Source of the DNA: Symbiodinium sp. CCMP2592
Taxonomy: Eukaryota; Sar; Dinophyceae; Suessiales; Symbiodiniaceae
Length of the DNA stretch: 64,000 bases
Assembly: GCA_905221615.1 (NCBI GenBank)
Contig: CAJNDT010001001.1
Span: 2,178,996 to 2,242,995 of the forward strand
Direction: 5' to 3'
Part shown: positions 31,694 through 40,629 of the stretch, in pieces
How the letters are laid out: the number at the start of each line of letters is the position of its first letter
Numbering within the stretch: position 1 is the stretch's first letter
Made by a program: the position numbers and the translations under genes
Notes under the pieces: model-generated
Databases searched by the model: none
The model's input: only the letters and a program-made list of their open reading frames with translations
What the model was told of the DNA's origin: nothing

Positions 31694-32892
31694 TGATGGG
31701 TTCAAGAATGCCTTGAGGAAGGAAGCATCCATGCGCTGAAGCATCCCGTCATCGAACACCCCCGGTTTGAACTTGGTCAAGGGTTCGGCCTTGAAAAAGT
31801 CCAGATGCTTCGCGGTGACGATTCAGGGTACAAGGTCACTGCGATCCGCCATGTCGATTTCATACTTTGACTGGACAAAGAGAACTGTTTTGGAGCCCAG
31901 CGATTTTCCAGTGCGAGTGCGCCCAATCCAGGTCACACCATGTTGACGCATCGTGGGGAGCATCTTTGAGATCACGAGGTCCAAGAACCAACCCACAAAG
32001 CTTTTGAGTGTGAAGGGCCAAAACTCTAGTGTTTTTGCGTTTTGACGTCCTTTCATATAGTTGGCGAGCGCTTCCTTGACCTTCCCCTCGCTCCAACCCT
32101 CAATCTTGCCGCCTGGCATGTGCACCTGTTCATCGGTCCATTCCATGAACTGGTTTCTGTTATTCGCCCTAGGACCGAACTCACGAATAAAGCGATATCC
32201 TTCATCACGAGATTGCTGATCGACCGTGAGCTTTTTCTCGAACTTCGGCTTCACCAACCAATGACGAAGTTGTTTCCCCCCTAAGCGTTCCATCATGTAG
32301 TTTAGACCTGACAATGCGAGTCTGGTTTGATTTCCCCAATCAAAACGAAGTGGATTACCACGACACATCGCGATGGCATCCTTAGCATTGGTTTTGTTCT
32401 TATGGAGATAGACGTGCTTGAAGATGTGAGCGTATGCTCCGTTAGCGTCTCCTGCCGGGGGTGGGGCGGTGGTCAAGATGATGATTTGAAGCGTGTAAGG
32501 CACGGTAGGCTCCTGCTTCAACGAGAAAGGCTCAGGCAGCTGGGCATACTTGCCTGAATAACAAATCTAGTAGATGTTCTCGAACATTACGTCGGTGACA
32601 TCGAGAGGGTAATACATCACGCAATCTGCGAACTGTTCAACCTTGGTGCTGGAGCTATCAAGTTGCCGAACGGGGAGGTCGCCGATGCCTATGTCGCCGA
32701 GCGCGCGGTCGCTCTTGATCGGTCGAGATTCAGGTCCTTGAAGTTTCAATCCGGTCACATGTGCACACGCCTCGTCGAAAGTGAGATTTCCATCCTTGCC
32801 ACCTTCCTCGTTCACAAAACTCGCCATGGCAAGATGTGTTTTGCTATTTTGCGCTTTGACAAGGCCAAAACCCTGCAGTGCAATGCGGCTTA

Positions 32893-33237
32893 CAATGACA
32901 ATCGTTTGTGGTAGAAAACCATAACCATAACACCAAAAAAACCAAAACCAAAAAAACAAAAAAAAAACAAAACCAAAAAAAAACAAAAAAACAACAAAAA
33001 CAAAACCAAAAAAAACAAAAACACCAAAAAAAACAATTTTCTGAAAGTCTTCTGGAATGTTATTATCTAGTACTATACAGCAAGACTTTCTGAATATTGT
33101 TTTTTTTGTTTTTTTTGTTTTGTTGTTTTTGGTTTTGGTGTTTTTGGTTTTGATTTTCTTGGGTTTGCTGGTACTGTTGTTTTTTGTTCTTCTGGTCTTG
33201 GTTTGTTTGCTTTTTGGGCTTTGGGCTATTGTCATTG
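32893..33237. repeat. 345-bp imperfect palindrome of A/C-rich and G/T-rich arms
   Basis: The outer ends are CAATGACAAT (32893-32902) and ATTGTCATTG (33228-33237). The left arm is CAAAA/CCAAAA low complexity and the right arm its rough complement. The inner CTGAAAGTCTT pairs with AAGACTTTCTG around a centre at about 33065. It lies between the transposon's right end and the helicase start codon, so it is probably a foldback element inserted into the transposon. The poly-Phe reading of a minus ORF here is an artefact. Confidence 0.8.
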
Positions 33238-33276
33238 AGTGCAGTCTCTTGCTGTGGTTTTCATGAACGAAGAAAA

Positions 33277-33314
33277 CCAGCAAAAACGCATGGGCCAGTT
33301 TTCGGCCTCAAACC
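33277..33314 (-). repeat. Right terminal inverted repeat of the Merlin-type transposon
   Basis: Read on minus it starts GGTTTGAGGCCGAAAACTGG and reaches TGCGTTTTTGCTG, pairing with 28226-28263. Confidence 0.85.
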
Positions 33315-33345
33315 TTTTTTTGCTAGGGTTCTAAGTTCAGTATAG
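33315..33345. repeat. Right part of the short repeat split by the transposon
   Basis: After a T run, GCTAGGGTTCTAAGTTCAGT matches the right end of the unsplit copy at 26112-26209. Confidence 0.8.
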
Positions 33346-33349
33346 AAAC

Positions 33350-33975
33350 CTACACCCTAAATCCGTAAACGCGGTGGACTTTGAATTCTTAGCCTCTGAA
33401 CCCATGAAATCCGAACATGATTCATTATTCAGCGTCAGCTTAAACCCACAACCCTGAACCCTACAACCCTAAAAACCTAGAACCCTAAACCCCAAATCCA
33501 CAATCCAAAACCCGACAACCCAAAATCCGAAAACCCCCAATCCCAAACCGCAGAACCCAAAACCCAAGAATCCAAAACCCCAAACCCTACAACAACCCTA
33601 AAGCCAACATCCCTAAAGCCTACAGAGCTAAACCCTACATCCCCAAGCCTACATCCCAAAGCCTACATCCCGAAGCCCAAAACCCCCGCCACCCTACCCT
33701 TTGTTACTAAGCGCCAATCCCAAAACCCAAAACCCCAAACCCTGAGCCCAAAACTCTGAATCCTCAACCCTTCTAAACCCTGAAACCCTAAACCCAAAAC
33801 CCAAATCCCCAAACCCAAATCCCTAAACCCTAAAAGCCCCAAACCCTAAACCCAAAGCCCCAAACCCTAAACCCAAAGCCCCAAACCCTAAACCCTAAAA
33901 GCCCCAAACCCAAAACCCAAAGCCCCAAACCCAAAGCCCCAAATCCCCAAACCCTAAAACCCAAAGCCCCAAACC
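33350..33975. repeat. CCCTAAA/CCCAAAACCC telomere-like region
   Basis: About 600 bases of imperfect CCCTAAA and CCCAAA units with no coding sequence; the minus ORFs of Gly/Phe/Val repeats (33477-34027) are readings of this repeat. Confidence 0.85.
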
Positions 33976-33981
33976 CATCCC

Positions 33982-34061
33982 CGAAGAGCGCCAGCCCTCC
34001 CTCCTGGACACGGTGCTGCTGCGCCACGGAGCCTTGAAGCTCTATACCCTGTCGGAGGCCA
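33982..34061 (+). CDS. Exon ending in a sequence that is re-duplicated downstream
   Basis: Reads PEERQPSLLDTVLLRHGALK and LYTLSEA. The last bases (TATACCCTGTCGGAGGCC, 34043-34060) reappear four more times within 560 bp, each time next to telomere-like or other filler. The downstream exon near 34601 is the likely splice partner. Confidence 0.55.
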
Positions 34062-34084
34062 GGGGTCCTTAAGGGTTTAAGGTT

Positions 34085-34225
34085 TAGGGTTTAGGGTTTA
34101 GGGCGGCCAGGGCTCCTTAAGGGTTTAGGGTTCAGGGCTTATATAAGTTTTAGGGTTTAGGGTTTAGGGTTCAGGGCTTATATAAGTTTTAGGGTTTAGG
34201 GTTTAGGGTTCAGGGCTTACATAGG
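34085..34225. repeat. Tandem repeat, about 55-bp unit, TTTAGGG-derived
   Basis: GGGTTCAGGGCTTATATAAG followed by TTTTAGGGTTTAGGGTTTAG is repeated twice, with a diverged third copy (CAGGGCTTACATAGGC). Confidence 0.8.
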
Positions 34226-34483
34226 CTTCAGGGTGCATAGTATAGTGTACCTTGTCGGAGGCCATTCCCACAGGGCTTGAGGATCCTAGGGTTTGAGAGT
34301 TCAAAGGTTTCAGCTTCAGGGTTTAGGGTTCATGGGGTTTAGGGTTCCAGTATTTGTATTTTCTTGTACCTGCTGTATACCTTGTCGGAGGATACGGGGG
34401 CTTGAGAGTTTAGGTTCCAGGGCTCTAGGGTGTCGGAGGGCACTCCGAAAGGGTCCAAGTATTAGTACAGCGGACCCAAATAT

Positions 34484-34575
34484 GTGTGTGTAGATTATGT
34501 GTACACATATACACACATATGTATGTATATATATATATATACATACATATGTGTGTATATGTATATATATATATG
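34484..34575. repeat. TA/CA microsatellite
   Basis: Runs of TGTGTA, ACACATATGTATG and TATATA flanked by two of the duplicated exon-end motifs. Confidence 0.85.
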
Positions 34576-34600
34576 CAAATATGTACCAGGTACCTACGAG

Positions 34601-34753
34601 ACCTCGTCGGAGGCCATTCCTGGACCCCAAGTAGCCTACCTTCTTCAGGAGTTATACAAGGAAACCGTATTCAACGCATCATCTCCAGGCACTGTCATGC
34701 ACCTTAGGATGACTTCGGCCGACCGCACCCCGCCGCTCACCACTGAAATGTAA
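34601..34753 (+). CDS. Exon with terminal stop
   Basis: From the last TCGTCGGAGGCC copy the sequence runs into a frame reading LLQELYKETVFNASSPGTVM and HLRMTSADRTPPLTTEM before TAA at 34751-34753. Coding-like; could be the end of the gene that contains 33982-34061. Borders in the first 40 bases are unclear. Confidence 0.45.
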   Translation, partial: TSSEAIPGPQVAYLLQELYKETVFNASSPGTVMHLRMTSADRTPPLTTEM

Positions 34754-34786
34754 ACTGCGCGCCCCTGGATTGGTTCTGGCAATTTT

Positions 34787-34908
34787 AGGGACACAAAGGG
34801 CACATAAGCATAAGCAATTTATAGGGATATCCCTACTTTAATTGGCTTCATTATATGGGGGTTTATATGGGATATCCCTATCCCAATTTTTGCTTATGTG
34901 CTTTTTTG
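34787..34908. mobile_element. Family O inverted-repeat element
   Basis: CACATAAGCATAAGC pairs with GCTTATGTGCTTTT, and GGGATATCCCTA arms occur inside. Only one good copy seen. Confidence 0.6.
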
Positions 34909-34909
34909 G

Positions 34910-34990
34910 GGCCCTACAATTGGCGAAGGATGCAGTGCATGACTTCCACGTGGACTACAGCAAGTGGCCGCCTGGACGATCAAGTCAGGG
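34910..34990 (+). CDS. Short exon next to element O
   Basis: Reads LQLAKDAVHDFHVDYSKWPP and GRSSQG directly after the inverted-repeat element. Compact, charged, aromatic; unrecognised. Confidence 0.45.
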
Positions 34991-34994
34991 CTTT

Positions 34995-36500
34995 AGGTCG
35001 GGCTGTATACAGGTCACATGTTTGGATTAAGAATACTGTTGTAATGTGGAGGAAAGGTTTTTGCGCATAGAAGTTTAAAAGGGAAGTTGGAAGGATCCGT
35101 AAGATTATTGTGGGGTTCCCTTTCTGGTATGCAGTACAACATACCCCACACCTTTCGAATTTTGCGTCCCCTACATACATTATAGATATGAAAATGATGA
35201 GCGTCATAGTCCCTCCATGAAAATACTATACTAGACCCCCAATCGCATGTTCGATGTCTTCATTCAGCCGCACTTCTAGCCCTCAGAGATATTTCCTTTG
35301 CAGGAGGTTCCCAAAAAACGTGAGTTACAACCAACTTGCACTACGGCAAGGTCTGTGTCAAAGAGGGAAAGGGGGACGACGGCCTCTGGTTTCAGGTTTC
35401 GCACTTTCGGGCAGGGCATGCAAAAGCCGGGATGTTTCATCCTGCAGCATGCAGAAACCGCAAAGGCAACGGCCTGTGCTTTGGGGTGTAGGCTTTAGGG
35501 ATTAGGAATTCGTTCCTAGAGCTGCCGATGCCTTACGTCCTCGTCTGCATCCACATACTCACATACTCTGGAAAATCACGGGGCAGACTCAATCATGGCC
35601 TGTTCTCCTCAAGTGCTCAGTGGTCTGCCGTTCGAACTCTAAGCTTCACCATGATTTCAAGGTCCTTGCACTACCGAAGAATATTGCTGCATGAACCCAA
35701 TGTGTTTCAGGGTCCGAATATATGAGGATCCCTACGAGAGTCCCATAGCGAAAATGGGGTGGGGTTCTTGATCAGGGATCTACATCAACTGGGTCTGTGG
35801 GTTGAGGTAGATATCTTTTTTAGAAGGGAGGGGGTGGCAAAAAAGCCTGAACCCCTAAACCCAAAACCCTAAACCCTAAAACCCCTTAATTAACCCTAAA
35901 CCACCTAAACCCTATAAACCGATAATTGCCTACTCGGACCTATGCGTGAGCTCTGACCGAGGTCTCTAATTCTGCAGTTTCGGGTGCAGTATTCTCGAAA
36001 CACAGATCCCTTTCCTTAAGGGCTTTAATGTTCGGATCCCGATAACCATCCCTCTTATGGAGTCCTTTGAAGTACGATTCCGCTTTCGGGCTGAGCTTTA
36101 GGGTTGAGCGATGGGGGATCGGGGGTTCAGGGTTGAGCATGGTTAATGCGAGCGAGACATGAGTGTGCAAAGGGGTAGTTGTCAAAATTAAGGTCCCTGT
36201 TTATTATAATAGGGACCCAACAAGGGACCATAATTTTGACAAGCGCCCACATGCAGCCGTGGAGAGGGCCTCCGTAAAGAGGTCTGTATTTTAGTCCGTG
36301 TGAACAATTGCTGTCTTGTGCCCTAAGCCCCAATCGAACAAACCCTTGAACACCCCCAACTGTTTCGGCCGCTTGAGCCCTTAGGTAACCTTTAATCTTT
36401 TTTGGGGGTAGTATAGTCCCTATATAATCCCTATATAACCAAAAAAGGTTCCCCATGATACCCGACAAGTAAGTAAGCCCTCGACCCTAAACCGAACCCT
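34995..36500. other. Mostly non-coding stretch
   Basis: A degenerate inverted repeat (about 35100-35225), some open patches around 35254-35505 without clear borders, CCCTAAA units (35850-35930), element A4 (36173-36248) and a family Q-like repeat (36385-36475). No gene is supported. Confidence 0.4.
36173..36248. mobile_element. Family A inverted-repeat element (copy A4), short form
   Basis: GGGTAGTTGTCAAAATTAAG and CATAATTTTGACAAGCGCCC ends around a shortened middle. No clear target duplication. Confidence 0.75.
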
Positions 36501-36502
36501 CA

Positions 36503-36577
36503 GATGGAGAAATCGCAAAGAAATTCAAGGCGCCCACAGATCGCCGAGCTCGAGAACGGTCAGGCCAGCCAGGGTTG
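36503..36577 (+). CDS. Short exon-like island
   Basis: Reads DGEIAKKFKAPTDRRARERS and GQPG after CCCTCAG. Basic and heptamer-free. Function unknown. Confidence 0.4.
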
Positions 36578-36679
36578 ATGAATACCTAGTATTGTAGACC
36601 CCCGGGTTCCTTTAAAGGGGTCTATTTTAGGGTTCCTTTAAAGGGGTCTAAATGGGGATCTATACGGTAGGCCCCAAAA

Positions 36680-36782
36680 AGTTGGAATCCGGATCAAGGC
36701 CAAACAGTGCTAGGATTCCGTATACATGACTCTCAAGGATAATGCTATGGGTTTTCCAACTTTTGGGCTTCTGCTGTAATAG
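36680..36782. mobile_element. Family K-like inverted-repeat element (copy K3)
   Basis: AAAAAGTTGGAATCCGGATC and GGGTTTTCCAACTTTTGGG ends echo K1/K2 but the middle differs. Confidence 0.5.
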
Positions 36783-37139
36783 GCAGACCTCCCGTCAGAT
36801 CTTAAAGGGTCTTAAGTCTCTTTACTTAAGGTTTATAAAAGATTCTTACCTGGGTAACCAAGAGGGTCCATATACACTACCACGGTAATATGGAATTAGG
36901 TCCCAAAGACCATAATTAATGGGGGTGGTTTTTTTGGGACCGATACCCTCTGGTAATAGGGTACCCAAAAACCTCTAGTTTTAGGAGTTAGACCTGTCAT
37001 TAAGGGGTCATGACCTACTGTTTTGTAGGGTTCGGGGATACAGGTAGTAGCAGAGTAGGTGACCCTGAATAATTTCGGAGTAGTATTCCTCATATTTAGG
37101 TCCGGGCTTTAGGGTCCCGAAGACCCCGTATGCCTCGGG

Positions 37140-37478
37140 ATGAGTGAGGCGGCGGAGGCGGACGTGATCGATTCTGGAGATGAGGCCTGGCTCGCGGCAG
37201 AGACTCCCCCGGATGGTGCTCCCATCCGTAGTGTCCGCATCTGGGAGCGGCCCCTTGGGCCTCCACCACCTGTGCCGGTGAATGAGACCCCGGTCCAGCA
37301 GGTGCAACGTGAAGAAGCCAGACGGGCTGCCGGTGACCTGTCGTTCAGGATCTCAGGGGCGGTGACCAATGCCCTCCTTCAGATGGGCCACCGGGTTCAG
37401 GTGGCACTCTCTGACATCGACTCGAACGCGATCCAGTCCGGCTTCCTCGCTTCCTCGGGATGTACTCCTCAAAGTTAA
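37140..37478 (+). CDS. Coding island of 112 codons, unrecognised
   Basis: From ATG the frame reads MSEAAEADVIDSGDEAWLAA, a Pro-rich middle (WERPLGPPPPVPVNETPVQQ), then a helical part (EEARRAAGDLSFRISGAVTN) and ends at TAA. One of the longest repeat-free open frames outside the transposon. The minus-strand ORFs here are shadows. It may be spliced before the stop. Confidence 0.55.
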   Translation: MSEAAEADVIDSGDEAWLAAETPPDGAPIRSVRIWERPLGPPPPVPVNETPVQQVQREEARRAAGDLSFRISGAVTNALLQMGHRVQVALSDIDSNAIQSGFLASSGCTPQS

Positions 37479-38021
37479 CTTTGAGTTCCTCAAGATACTG
37501 GACAAGTAGGAAATGTCTACAGCAGATTTAGGGTGTTTTATCTTGGGGTTCTTAGGGGTGTTCACAGGGTTCTGGGTTCGGAGGTTTTTCTTTGAGGGTT
37601 CCATATAGGTGCTAAGGACTCTAAACCCTTATTTCGGTTTTCGTCTGAGCTTCATAAGATCAATTATTATGTGGTTCTACCGGGTTTTTGCAACGGTTTA
37701 ATGTTTCTGCGGTCTAAACCGGCTCCGGGAGTTTGTCTACGAGGTTTCTCATCGGTTCTAATGGTGGAACAACGATTTGCGTGTAAGGATTAGGATTGTA
37801 GGGCTCAGGGGTTAGTTTGGTTTAGTGTTCGGGGTTGGGTCCTGTTGCCCAGCAAGGACATGGGGCTTTTTCTGTGAGGCTCTGAAAAAGGTTCAAGGGG
37901 TCCAAAAAGATTTAGGGTTTTTGTATAGCGGGTCTACGAGGGACCTGGTGTTTTTTCCTAAGAGGCATGGAGGTTGGTGTATTTTCTGGACAGGTCATAT
38001 CTGGAATTCGATGTGTTTTCT

Positions 38022-38118
38022 TCCGTAAATGATGTTTGTGGCCAAGGAGTTTTACTCCATGGTCCTTGATGGCCAAGTCACAAACTCGAACCAGCTCGCA
38101 TGGACCGAATTAATGTAG
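38022..38118 (+). CDS. Short exon-like island
   Basis: Reads MFVAKEFYSMVLDGQVTNSN and QLAWTELM before TAG. Good composition; borders uncertain. Confidence 0.45.
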
Positions 38119-38454
38119 CGCATGTTATTCAGGCCAAAGCGCGGGTGGGCATATGAGTATGAGTGCTAAGAAAAACCTTGGGGGTTTAGGGTTTAGGGTG
38201 GCGTTTTGAAGATTTCGCAACATGCCCTCGCAACCCCAACCCCAAAGCCCGAAGCCCTGCGCCCCTGAGCCCAACACCCCGAACCCCAAACCCTTCTAAA
38301 CCAATCCAAAACCCGACTGCAGAACCCCCTAGTAGTTGCCCGTAACTATAGATGTATCTTCGAGGTCTCTAACAAGAGCTACACATAGCTATACTACAAA
38401 GGAGCCCAAAGCCCTATTCTTATTATTAAGGGCCCCCTACATGACACCCAGTGC

Positions 38455-38543
38455 CTCTTCAGCTTCCGTCTGCTACAGAGGATCCCTCCAAGCCTCTCCA
38501 GACGGATGTGAAGATGCTGCGCCGCTTGGCCCTCTATAATAAC
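38455..38543 (+). CDS. Exon-like island abutting element J1
   Basis: Reads PSATEDPSKPLQTDVKMLRR and LALYNN up to the left end of J1. The other frame gives a Ser/Cys-rich reading and is less likely. The contact with J1 suggests the element marks the intron start. Confidence 0.4.
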
Positions 38544-38655
38544 GTAGGAACCTGATTGAGAAACCTTGGTCCTTTCTTAGGGTCACTAGGGTTCCTTATA
38601 TGAATCCTACTAGTTTGGGGTTATAGGCCCAGCGGTTCCTAATCAGGTTCCTACA
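38544..38655. mobile_element. Family J inverted-repeat element (copy J1)
   Basis: GTAGGAACCTGATTGAGAAA and TTCCTAATCAGGTTCCTACA ends. Middle GGGTTCCTTATATGAATCCT is shared with J2 and J3. Confidence 0.8.
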
Positions 38656-38869
38656 TTATAAGGGACGAATTATCAGGTTTCTAGAAAGGTACTGATCTAC
38701 GTAGCCTTCTTGACATAAGGGGCTTTAAGGGGTCATAAGGGGCGCGTTATTACGTTTCTAAAAAGTCTTACGTATCCTTGTTGACAGAAGGGCTTTAGGG
38801 GTTTCGAAAGTTTCCGTAGGTCTTGATCTTTGTTGCTCACGGTGTTGAGCTGGGGCTTACATACGATGT

Positions 38870-38970
38870 GGGTGGTTGTCAAAATTATGGTTCCTTCTTG
38901 GGTCCCTAATTTAATACGGCACCTAATATTTAGGGTATCCAAGAAGGGACCCTAATTTTGACAGCCATCC
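38870..38970. mobile_element. Family A inverted-repeat element (copy A5) with ATGT target duplication
   Basis: GGGTGGTTGTCAAAATTATG and CCTAATTTTGACAGCCATCC ends; ATGT at 38866-38869 and 38971-38974. Its middle runs in the opposite orientation to A1-A3. Confidence 0.85.
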
Positions 38971-39228
38971 ATGTGTTACAGTGTTGTGTAGGCTTTGAGG
39001 TTCCTACAAGACCATCCCAGGCCCTTGTCAGGGAGCCAAATGATGGACCCCCTAGGGTTTAGGGTTTAGGTTTTAGGGTTTAGTTTAGAGTTTGGGTTTT
39101 GAGGTTTAGGGTTTAGGTCAGGGTTTCGGGTTTGGGGTGGGGTGCTTCAAGAGGGAGGTAGTAGGGACGATTAGTGAGCAATGGTAGGAACCAGGATATC
39201 CCTGCTCCCGGTGTATGCTGGGAACATC

Positions 39229-39321
39229 TGTCGTTTCAAGTTTGAGTTCACCACTCCGAACTTAACGGCTGAGCCAACCAGTGTCCGGAATCTGGAAGCA
39301 GCCCAACGCACTGCAGACGTG
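39229..39321 (+). CDS. Short exon-like island
   Basis: Reads RFKFEFTTPNLTAEPTSVRN and LEAAQRTADVS before TGA. Protein-like; unknown family. Confidence 0.4.
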
Positions 39322-39621
39322 AGCTGAAAGGCAAAGGGATACATAGAGGGGCCTTGTTAAGACTCGGCCCCTGTAAGGGTCCTCAGGGGCCTTCATAATT
39401 GGCTGTTGGGTTATGTTATAGTGATTTATAGTGTAATTGGAATAGTTAAGGACAACATATTGATGAAGCTAAGTATTCAATCTAAGGAGCCTGTCTTTGC
39501 TTACCAAGGCTCGTATATCAAGCACTGGCTTCGTACACCTATTGTGAATTAGGAAAGGATCTGGAACCCTAAACCCTAAACTCCCTAAACCCTAAACTCC
39601 CTGACCTCCCTATGGCCGACC

Positions 39622-39690
39622 AGGTGACATCACCGACAGGGAGACAACGAAGGAGCTATGGGACGAGGTCAGATGCGTGCAGATGTTCTT
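39622..39690 (+). CDS. Short exon between telomere-like tracts
   Basis: Reads GDITDRETTKELWDEVRCVQ after CCGACCAG, then enters TTTAGGG-derived tandem repeats. Acidic helix; no family assigned. Confidence 0.45.
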
Positions 39691-39850
39691 AGGGTTTAGG
39701 GTTCAGAACCTTTAGACTTTATGGTTGTTATGGGTTTAGGGTCCAGAACGTTTAAGCTGTAGGGTTCTTATGGATTCGGGTTCGGAACCTTTAAATTTAT
39801 GGTTCTTATGGGTTTAGGGTTCAGAACCTTTAAACTGTATGGTTCTTATA
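39690..39850. repeat. Tandem repeat, about 50-bp unit, four diverged copies
   Basis: GGGTTTAGGGTTCAGAACCT plus TTAAACTGTATGGTTCTTAT recurs four times with point changes. Derived from the telomere-like heptamer. Confidence 0.75.
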
Positions 39851-40029
39851 GTTGTTTAGTGGATCTGAAGGTCTAGCCTTTCGTTTCTTCGGCTTATTGG
39901 CGAAGTGAGAAGCCGCCGAAGCTCTCAACACTTGAAGCGATTGCTAGTGTTCCTAAACCCGAAACCTTAAACGCTAAGCCGTAGCCTAAACGCTAAATCG
40001 TACAATCTCGTTGAGTCCCGGGGTGGGCC

Positions 40030-40283
40030 ATGGTGTCAGATTTCTTGGCAGTCTCGGCTACTGCAATGCTGCTACCATTTTGTTCCCCCAGAAGTACTCT
40101 GCGAGTTATAAATAGCACTTTTGTATGCTGGTACTCTTGCCATGAAGATATGGTATTGAAAGTGCGACAAGCACCTTCACATTCGCACGTGCTTATACAA
40201 AGGGCGGGGAGGGTTGCCGTCGTGAGTTCTGGCGCTGGCACAGCGGCTGCGATGCTTATGACGGAGAATGCCCTTGGTGACTA
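40030..40283 (+). CDS. Possible coding island ending at element H3
   Basis: Frame MVSDFLAVSATAMLLPFCSP ... CHEDMVLKVRQAPSHSHVLI runs to TAG exactly at the start of H3. The minus strand is also open, so the strand is uncertain. Confidence 0.35.
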
Positions 40284-40391
40284 GGTTCCCCAGCAATACC
40301 CTGTTGCCCTTTTTTCGTTTCGGGTTCCCTGACTAAAACCAAACAGTAGGAACATGGGCACCCTTATTATTGAGGGGCTACTGGGGAACTT
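40284..40391. mobile_element. Family H inverted-repeat element (copy H3)
   Basis: GGTTCCCCAGCAATACCCTG left, ATTGAGGGGCTACTGGGGAA right. Middle GGGTTCCCTGACTAAAACC. Confidence 0.75.
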
Positions 40392-40629
40392 ACTTATGGT
40401 GGGGGGTGCGGGGTAGGGACCATGTTCAGTGCGGGCTGGTTTTCCGGGCTTTTCAATTGTTTGTGCCCGTATTGAATTGAAGAGGAGTAAGCCCTGGGTC
40501 AAAAACTGCGACTTCGATCTCTGCTGAGGGCTGAGTGCTTGGAGTGTCGCGTTAAAGCTTGGAGTTCACAGTTGTGGGGTGGTTTTGGCTTTAGGGGATA
40601 TTCAGGGTCCAATTCTGCGCCATAACCAT

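Larger units (their letters stand above)
30034..32827 (-). pseudogene. Spliced SF3-helicase-like (Rep-like) P-loop ATPase gene of the transposon, decayed
   Basis: Five exons are proposed on minus: 32827-32591, 32539-31694, 31544-30964, 30924-30620, 30170-30034; their sum is 2106 nt, exactly 702 codons with stop. The protein starts MASFVNEEGGKDGNLTFDEA. Walker A GRTRTGKS is near residue 285, Walker B VFDDG near 340, and motif C-like VITDNG near 441, the order of SF3 helicases. An LKAFLNPS|EEDATVWARY junction is formed by splicing. The C-terminus is Ser/Pro-rich with KRSR, then very acidic (EENEDSDDNDIIPK). No HUH nuclease motif was recognised in the first 280 residues. Damage: an in-frame TGA at 31820-31822 (about residue 319), and a frame excursion from about 31235 to 31030 where the better protein reading (IFKAYKMDPHSKIYPPSYHE) is in another frame. 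The first intron border is the least certain. Confidence 0.65.
28226..33314 (-). mobile_element. Merlin/IS1016-type DNA transposon with accessory SF3-helicase-like gene
   Basis: About 5.1 kb bounded by imperfect inverted repeats of about 38 bp. The left starts GGGTTTAAAGCCGAAATCTG; the right, read on minus, starts GGTTTGAGGCCGAAAACTGG; both continue to TGCGTTTTTGCTG. Inside, both genes lie on the minus strand: a helicase-like gene (32827-30034) followed by an ISXO2-like DDE transposase (29800-28476). The block lacks the TTTAGGG-type heptamers that fill the flanks. It is inserted into a short repeat, whose halves are at 28153-28225 and 33315-33345. The site duplication is probably a T-rich 5-8 bp but is ambiguous because both flanks are poly-T. 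Both genes are damaged, so this copy is probably not autonomous now. Confidence 0.85.
34043..34620. repeat. Five copies of an exon-end motif separated by telomere-like filler
   Basis: TATACCCTGTCGGAGGCC-like copies lie at 34043, 34246, 34375, about 34430 (weak) and 34601. The blocks between hold TTTAGGG repeats, a 55-bp tandem repeat and a TA/CA microsatellite. Confidence 0.7.

Noticed and set aside
32908..33283. Long minus- and plus-strand ORFs of Phe/Val/Lys/Thr repeats
   Set aside because: They are readings of the A/C and G/T low-complexity palindrome and have no protein-like composition; the helicase gene is taken to start at the ATG at 32827.
28226..33314. LTR retrotransposon or endogenous virus
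   Set aside because: No reverse transcriptase, integrase, protease or capsid motif; the ends are inverted, not direct, repeats. The helicase-like ATPase alone is not evidence of a virus.
33477..34027. Minus ORFs rich in Gly, Phe, Val and Leu (GFRVWGFGF type)
   Set aside because: Translations of CCCTAAA/CCCAAA repeat DNA; the periodic residues follow the heptamer and not a protein fold.
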